Below are positions 60,207 to 64,000 of a stretch of DNA of 64,000 bases, piece after piece (within the stretch, counting starts at the first letter, position 1; each line of letters begins with the position of its first letter). Position numbers and translations under genes: made by a program. The notes under the pieces are model-generated. The model saw only the letters and a program-made list of their open reading frames with translations, was not told the DNA's origin and did not search any database. The stretch spans positions 62,001 to 126,000 of the forward strand of contig NZ_BMSE01000019.1 of NCBI RefSeq assembly GCF_014648995.1, written 5' to 3'. The stretch is from Streptomyces massasporeus (GTDB taxonomy: Bacteria > Actinomycetota > Actinomycetes > Streptomycetales > Streptomycetaceae).

Positions 60207-61155
60207 GCGCATAGTGGTGGGCAAGGTTGGTGGCGAGGTTGCTGAGGTGAGCCCTGGCTTCGGTGGGGCCGTGCACGGTGATGGCGCTTCCGAACGGCAG
60301 TAGTGCTCGCACGTCCTCCAGATGCAGGAAGCGGATCGTTACCTTGTGGCCGGTGGCGGATTCTTCATAGTCGTCCTGGGCGAGTCGTTGGCCAAAGATC
60401 CGTTGCGCTCGCTCGATCTGGGTCTGGTCGATGGTGGCGCTGACCTCTATCGCGTGGTTGTGTTCCCACTGATCAACGAGCGCTGCAGCGACGGTGGCCA
60501 GGGTCTGGCTCTCGCGGATCCGTCGTGGCTGGTCGACTGCTGTCCAGGCCGTGATCCGTTCGAGTCGGTACATCCGTGGCGCTCGGGCACAGTCGGCGAC
60601 GAGATACCAGATGCCGGCCTTGGCGAACAGCCCGTAGGGATCCACGACCAGGTCGCGTGGGCATGACTCGCGTGGGCTGTCGTACTCGATCCGTAGCCGG
60701 CGACCTCGCCGCACTGAGCCGATCAGCGAAGCCGGAGTCGTGCCGGAAGCGCGTGTCTGGAGCCAGGGGCGGCTGTCCACGTGCACTACGTCGGTGAGCG
60801 GCAAGAGCTCATGAACTCGACGTGGCTGTGTAGCGCCGATCTTGGAGAGCGCGCGCTGGCTTTCGACCGATGCGTTGAGCTCCGCACGTTGCTTCTCATC
60901 CAGCCCAGTGAGCGAAAGATGATCCCACTCGCCCGGCGTGAGCCGCGTGAGATCGAGCCCGGCCCCGGGCAGCATGGTCACGCCTCCGAGGCGGCCCCGT
61001 TGTGCGGTCACCGGCAGACCGGCGTCGCGGAGCCAGTTCAGGTCCCGGGTGATGGTTCGAAGGGACACCCCGAGCGCCGAGGCAAGTTCCTGTGTGGTCA
61101 CTGCATCCCTTGATTCGAGGAGCAGCATCAGGGTGAAAAAGCGGTCTGGCGTCAC
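60190..61155 (-). CDS. WYL-domain transcriptional regulator (passenger)
   Basis: 321 residues starting with GTG. N-terminal DeoR-type winged helix (RFFTLMLLLESRDAVTTQELASALGVSLRTITRDLNWLRDAGLPV) and a C-terminal WYL domain (LRIEYDSPRES, then DLVVDPYGLFAKAGIWYLVADCARAPRMYRLERITAW). WYL regulators sense a ligand, often nucleic acid or a small molecule. It is divergent from the VOC gene by 92 bases and probably controls it. Its final codons lie inside the transposon's left terminal repeat. Confidence 0.9.
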   Translation of the reverse strand: MTPDRFFTLMLLLESRDAVTTQELASALGVSLRTITRDLNWLRDAGLPVTAQRGRLGGVTMLPGAGLDLTRLTPGEWDHLSLTGLDEKQRAELNASVESQRALSKIGATQPRRVHELLPLTDVVHVDSRPWLQTRASGTTPASLIGSVRRGRRLRIEYDSPRESCPRDLVVDPYGLFAKAGIWYLVADCARAPRMYRLERITAWTAVDQPRRIRESQTLATVAAALVDQWEHNHAIEVSATIDQTQIERAQRIFGQRLAQDDYEESATGHKVTIRFLHLEDVRALLPFGSAITVHGPTEARAHLSNLATNLAHHYAPSPTS

Positions 61156-61247
61156 ACCCCAAGTTTTTCAGGAATTACGACACGATGCGGCGCATATCCC
61201 GATCAGGCTGGTGGATGCGTACCTACGACCTGTGAGAAGGAACAATC

Positions 61248-61613
61248 ATGACCACATCCGTCGTGTCCATCGTCTATGTGAACGACGCTCCCGCCGCAGC
61301 TTGTTTCTACGGCGACCTCCTCGGCATGAGCCCCTCGTTCGAGACTCCGGGATACATCACCTTCGACCTCGGGCCAGGCGCTGACCTCGCTCTGTGGTCT
61401 GGCCAGTTCGAGGATCTGTCAGCGGACGTCCCGCGTACCAGTGAGGTGTGTCTGGCCAGCAACGATGGGCCCGACGAGATCAATGCGATCTTCAAGCAGT
61501 GGCAGTCCAAGGGTGTCACGATCCTGCAGGAGCCACATGATGCGGGGTTCGGGCTGACCTTCCTCGCAGCCGATCCTGACGGGAACCGTATCCGTGTCGC
61601 ACCGCGGGGCTGA
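61248..61613 (+). CDS. VOC-superfamily (glyoxalase/bleomycin-resistance-like) protein (passenger)
   Basis: 121 residues from the ATG behind AAGGA. The vicinal-oxygen-chelate fold signatures are VVSIVYVNDAPAAACFYGDLLGMSP at the N-terminus and GVTILQEPHDAGFGLTFLAADPDGNRIRV at the C-terminus. These proteins detoxify or bind small molecules such as antibiotics and methylglyoxal. It travels with its likely WYL regulator within an IS481 transposon, which suggests a mobile resistance or sensing cassette. The substrate is unknown. Confidence 0.88.
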   Translation: MTTSVVSIVYVNDAPAAACFYGDLLGMSPSFETPGYITFDLGPGADLALWSGQFEDLSADVPRTSEVCLASNDGPDEINAIFKQWQSKGVTILQEPHDAGFGLTFLAADPDGNRIRVAPRG

Positions 61614-61625
61614 AAGGCCACGATG

Positions 61626-61659
61626 CGGCAGGCGCGACACCTGTCGTGCGCGCCTGCCG
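61626..61659. terminator. Hairpin after the VOC gene
   Basis: CGGCAGGCGCG (61626-61636) pairs with CGCGCCTGCCG (61649-61659) around a 12-base loop, before the transposase. Confidence 0.65.
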
Positions 61660-61685
61660 TTGTCTGACCTCGAGAGGAACGACGA

Positions 61686-62690
61686 GTGCTCCACGCGAAT
61701 GCGCGCCTGAGCGTCGAGGGCCGTAGGCGGCTCGTGAAGCGGTGCCAGACACGTCCCATCGCCCACGTCGCCGATGAGATGGGCATCTCCCGCGCATGCG
61801 CCAGCAAGTGGGTAAATCGCTGGCGGCTACACGGTGATGCGGGATTGCAAGACCGGCCGTCGAGCCCGCACCGGAGTCCGAACGCGACTCCAGCATGGGT
61901 CATCGAGCAGATCGAGTCCTGGCGCCGCGAGCACAAGTGGTCCGCGCAACGGATCACCGACGAACTTGTGAGTATCGGGTTCGTGATCAACCGGCGAACC
62001 GTCAGCCGACACCTGACCCGGCTCGGCCTGGGCAAACGCCGCTTCATCGACCCAGGCGGCGAGAACAACCGGAAGCCGGGGAAGATCACCGCCCGCTGGC
62101 CCGGACACATGGTGCACCTGGATGTGAAGAAGGTCGGCCGGATCCCTGATGGCGGCGGGTGGCGGATCCACGGCCGGGACAGCGATCAGGCCAAGGTCGT
62201 CGGTCGGGCGAAGTCGACCGGGGCGAAGCGTGGGTACGTCTACCTGCACTCCGTCGTCGACGGTTTCTCACGGCTCGCCTACACAGAACCGCTGGGTGAT
62301 GAGAAGGGCGCTACGGCTGCTGCCTTCCTTGCCCGAGCGAAGGTCTGGTTCGCCGCCCACGGCATCAGCCACATCCACCGGGTCGTCACCGACAACGGCG
62401 CTTGCTACCGCTCCGGCGACTTCGCCCGCATCGTCGGGCAAGGCCCCCGGCATCAGAGAACCAAGCCATACACACCTCGGCACAACGGGAAAGTGGAGCG
62501 CTACCAGCGCATCATGGCCGAGGAAGTCCTTTACGCCCGCGAGTTCACCAGCGAGGACGCCCGGTCAGCCGCGATCGCAGTGTGGAACATCGACTACAAC
62601 TACCACCGGCCGCATAGTGCTATCGCCGGAAAGCCGCCAGCAGCACGCCTCCGCGAGAGCGTCACCAACGTCCAGCCCTCATACACCTAG
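61686..62690 (+). CDS. IS481-family transposase
   Basis: 334 residues starting with GTG. N-terminal HTH (RPIAHVADEMGISRACASKWVNRWRLHG), then an rve integrase core with DDE residues Asp146 (MVHLDVKKVG), Asp236 (VVTDNGACY) and Glu271 (NGKVERYQR). All three are present and the frame is open, so it may be active. The last codon is Thr followed by TAG from the target site: within the element itself no stop exists, so the stop codon is supplied by CCTAGT. Confidence 0.92.
   Translation: MLHANARLSVEGRRRLVKRCQTRPIAHVADEMGISRACASKWVNRWRLHGDAGLQDRPSSPHRSPNATPAWVIEQIESWRREHKWSAQRITDELVSIGFVINRRTVSRHLTRLGLGKRRFIDPGGENNRKPGKITARWPGHMVHLDVKKVGRIPDGGGWRIHGRDSDQAKVVGRAKSTGAKRGYVYLHSVVDGFSRLAYTEPLGDEKGATAAAFLARAKVWFAAHGISHIHRVVTDNGACYRSGDFARIVGQGPRHQRTKPYTPRHNGKVERYQRIMAEEVLYAREFTSEDARSAAIAVWNIDYNYHRPHSAIAGKPPAARLRESVTNVQPSYT
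62660..62685 (-). repeat. Right terminal inverted repeat of IS481 transposon
   Basis: The complementary strand starts TGTATGAGGGCTGGACG and continues TTGGTGACG; it matches the left end at 20 of 26. Confidence 0.85.
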
Positions 62691-62691
62691 T
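62686..62691. repeat. Target-site duplication CCTAGT (right copy)
   Basis: It holds the stop codons of both the transposase (TAG 62688-62690) and the HEXXH gene (TAG on the minus strand, 62689-62687). Confidence 0.85.
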
Positions 62692-64000
62692 CGCCCGTCC
62701 GCCCGGCCCGGTTGCGTTCCGACCAGCGCGCACGGTGGAGGTCCGCCTGCTGCCGTGCCTCCCGCACGGCGGACTCCGGCAGCGGTACGGTGCGCAGCTC
62801 CGCCAGGGCCTTGCCCATGGTGGCGACGAAACGGCGGCCGGTGCCGGTCAGTCCGCTCCGGTCGGCCAGCATCGCCTCCCTCGTCTCGGACGCCGCCTCA
62901 CGCCACCGGGCACACCGCACCTGCGCCCGGTGCCGCTCCGCCGGGTCGGACACGAAGGCCGCCTCCCGGGACCAGAAACGGGCCACGGACAGAAAGGCGT
63001 ACGTGCCGTGCAGCAGGCCGTACAAGGGCCTCGGATCGTCCCGCCAGGGTGCGTAGTACCGCGCACGCGGCTCCCCCGCACCCGGCTCGGCGAGCAGGTC
63101 GACGAGGTGCATCACGGCCGCCAGTTTGCTGTGCTGCATCTCGTGGACCAGCGTCTCGGCGAGATCGCGGGCGTGCAGGGGGCGGGACAGCGTCACTCCG
63201 CCGAACATCTCGGCCGTGCTCCCGCTGCGCCCCGCCGGCGAACCCTCGGCGAAGGGCAGCGGAGTCAGCGTGCGCAGGCCTTCGTCCAGCTCCGCGGCGT
63301 AGTCGGTGTGCCGGGCCCGCAGCAGCCTCATCGCGCCCGCCGCCGTGGACCGCCAGACGCGCAGTTCGTCCTCGGGAAGCCGGTACGGCCGCTCCGCGTC
63401 CGTCGCCACGACCTGGTCGACGTCGTCGACCAGGAACGGCGCCCGAGGCCCCGGGGTCGCGCCCCGCAGCGGCCACCAGCCGGCCCGCTCGGCACCGAGC
63501 GCCGTCACGGGCGGAAGGTGCACCCGCGGGCCCGTCCCGGTTTCGAGGACACCGCCCGTGGGACTGCCGCGCAGCAGCAGGGCGGTACCGGGGGTGGTGT
63601 CCGGGAGACGGACCGCCCCCAGCCCGGGCAGCACGACTCCCGGGGGGACGGCGGTCAGAGAGATCGAGACGTCCAGGCCGGTGGCGGTGGCGGCCGCGGC
63701 CGCCACCGAGGCCAACGGCAGGGGGCCGACGGCGGCGGGCCCGCTTTCGTCGAGCGTCCGCCAGGTCGTCACCAGCCGTGGCCCCACCGAAGGGTGGCCG
63801 AGGATGCGCCGGGTCACGTCCGGCGCCGCACGCCAGGCGTCGGTGAGCACGCCGAACAGCCGGTTCATACCGCGCCAGGTGTCCCCGCCATGCTCCCCGG
63901 CCCGGTCCAGCAGGGCCCTGAGCAGCAACAGCCGCCGGCTGTACTCGCTCTCCCGCAGCATCCGGACGGATTCCGCGCCCCCGCCGCCCCGGGCGAGTGC
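62687..64000 (-). CDS. HEXXH-motif peptide-modification protein, probably FxsB-type (5' end cut)
   Basis: At least 437 residues, open to the window edge (ALARGGGGAESVRMLRESEYSRRLLLL), so the ATG at 63961 is not the start. The family motif LVHEMQHSKLAAVMHLVDLL contains HEXXH. This domain (TIGR04267) is found alone or fused C-terminal to radical SAM/SPASM FxsB in FxSxx-COOH RiPP systems. The fused type is likely here since the frame continues upstream. A precursor peptide would be encoded outside the window. The stop TAG lies in the transposon's target duplication and appears unaltered. It heads an operon with the hydrolase and caspase-STAND genes, now split by the transposon. Confidence 0.82.
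   Translation of the reverse strand, partial: ALARGGGGAESVRMLRESEYSRRLLLLRALLDRAGEHGGDTWRGMNRLFGVLTDAWRAAPDVTRRILGHPSVGPRLVTTWRTLDESGPAAVGPLPLASVAAAAATATGLDVSISLTAVPPGVVLPGLGAVRLPDTTPGTALLLRGSPTGGVLETGTGPRVHLPPVTALGAERAGWWPLRGATPGPRAPFLVDDVDQVVATDAERPYRLPEDELRVWRSTAAGAMRLLRARHTDYAAELDEGLRTLTPLPFAEGSPAGRSGSTAEMFGGVTLSRPLHARDLAETLVHEMQHSKLAAVMHLVDLLAEPGAGEPRARYYAPWRDDPRPLYGLLHGTYAFLSVARFWSREAAFVSDPAERHRAQVRCARWREAASETREAMLADRSGLTGTGRRFVATMGKALAELRTVPLPESAVREARQQADLHRARWSERNRAGRTGD

Larger units (their letters stand above)
60181..62685. mobile_element. IS481-family transposon with WYL and VOC passenger genes
   Basis: 2505 bp. Both ends begin TGT and carry matching terminal repeats; CCTAGT is duplicated outside them. 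From left to right it holds a WYL regulator (leftward), a VOC protein (rightward) and an IS481 transposase (rightward). A normal IS481 is about 1 kb, so 1.5 kb here is cargo. The base composition and codon use of the WYL and VOC genes are less G/C-rich than their neighbours, consistent with transfer. It sits between the HEXXH gene and the hydrolase gene. Confidence 0.88.

Noticed and set aside
62149..63846. 565-codon forward frame across the transposase and HEXXH gene
   Set aside because: It joins out-of-frame transposase sequence to antisense of the HEXXH domain; low-complexity Arg/Pro/Ser-rich.

Overview
The window is high-GC actinobacterial chromosome, most likely Streptomyces. Signs are very strong third-position GC, many GTG starts and one TTG, long G+C hairpin terminators, LAL/LuxR and HxlR regulators, an arginine/lysine-type secreted trypsin, and a purine-catabolism block typical of the genus. 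No rRNA, tRNA or CRISPR array was recognised.
Layout: (1) 1-9.98 kb: a divergent pair of NIS siderophore synthetases (the first is cut by the window edge), two membrane-anchored secreted proteins (one with a vWA domain), an HxlR regulator divergent from an aminotransferase, two membrane proteins and a hotdog thioesterase. (2) 10-22.7 kb: purine to glyoxylate catabolism. It holds a nucleobase permease, an 8-oxoguanine/guanine-type deaminase, uricase, HIU hydrolase, OHCU decarboxylase, an HTH regulator, hydroxypyruvate isomerase, tartronate semialdehyde reductase, catalase and glyoxylate carboligase. Two operator types tie this block together: an 18-base element overlaps the -35 box of both the OHCU/uricase operon and katA, and TTCC(A/G)CAATACGGAA lies downstream of the hyi and gcl promoters. 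(3) 22.7-38.9 kb: a zinc-ribbon protein, a GNAT enzyme, two acyl-CoA synthetases divergent from a GAF-LuxR regulator, a large LAL regulator, trypsin, an IS701-like relic enclosing an orphan MazF-like gene, an isochorismatase, a twice-frameshifted MarR-GNAT pseudogene, a DUF1996 protein and a flavodoxin. (4) 39-47.5 kb: an envelope-glycan-like cluster with an epimerase, a two-component system, GT2, DUF2064 transferase, methyltransferase, membrane protein, membrane sulfite-oxidase-like molybdoenzyme and a GT-C-like protein. Several of its genes have a leaderless signature (-10 hexamer, six bases, start codon). (5) 47.6-54.5 kb: an anti-sigma-like ATPase, a small membrane protein, a deletion scar joining remnants of an MFS gene and its divergent regulator, and kdpFABC with an extra 27-residue ORF. 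(6) 54.6-64 kb: a leftward operon with a HEXXH peptide-modification protein (runs off the window), an alpha/beta hydrolase and a 1501-residue caspase-STAND NTPase-WD40 protein. A complete 2505-bp IS481-family transposon splits it, with terminal inverted repeats, a CCTAGT target duplication and two passenger genes (WYL regulator and VOC protein).
The best candidate for an undescribed system is region 6. A putative RiPP/FxsB-type modification protein, a hydrolase and a caspase-like signal-transduction ATPase appear to have been one operon before the transposon landed, which suggests a biological-conflict or programmed-death module. Function is inferred from domain architecture only.
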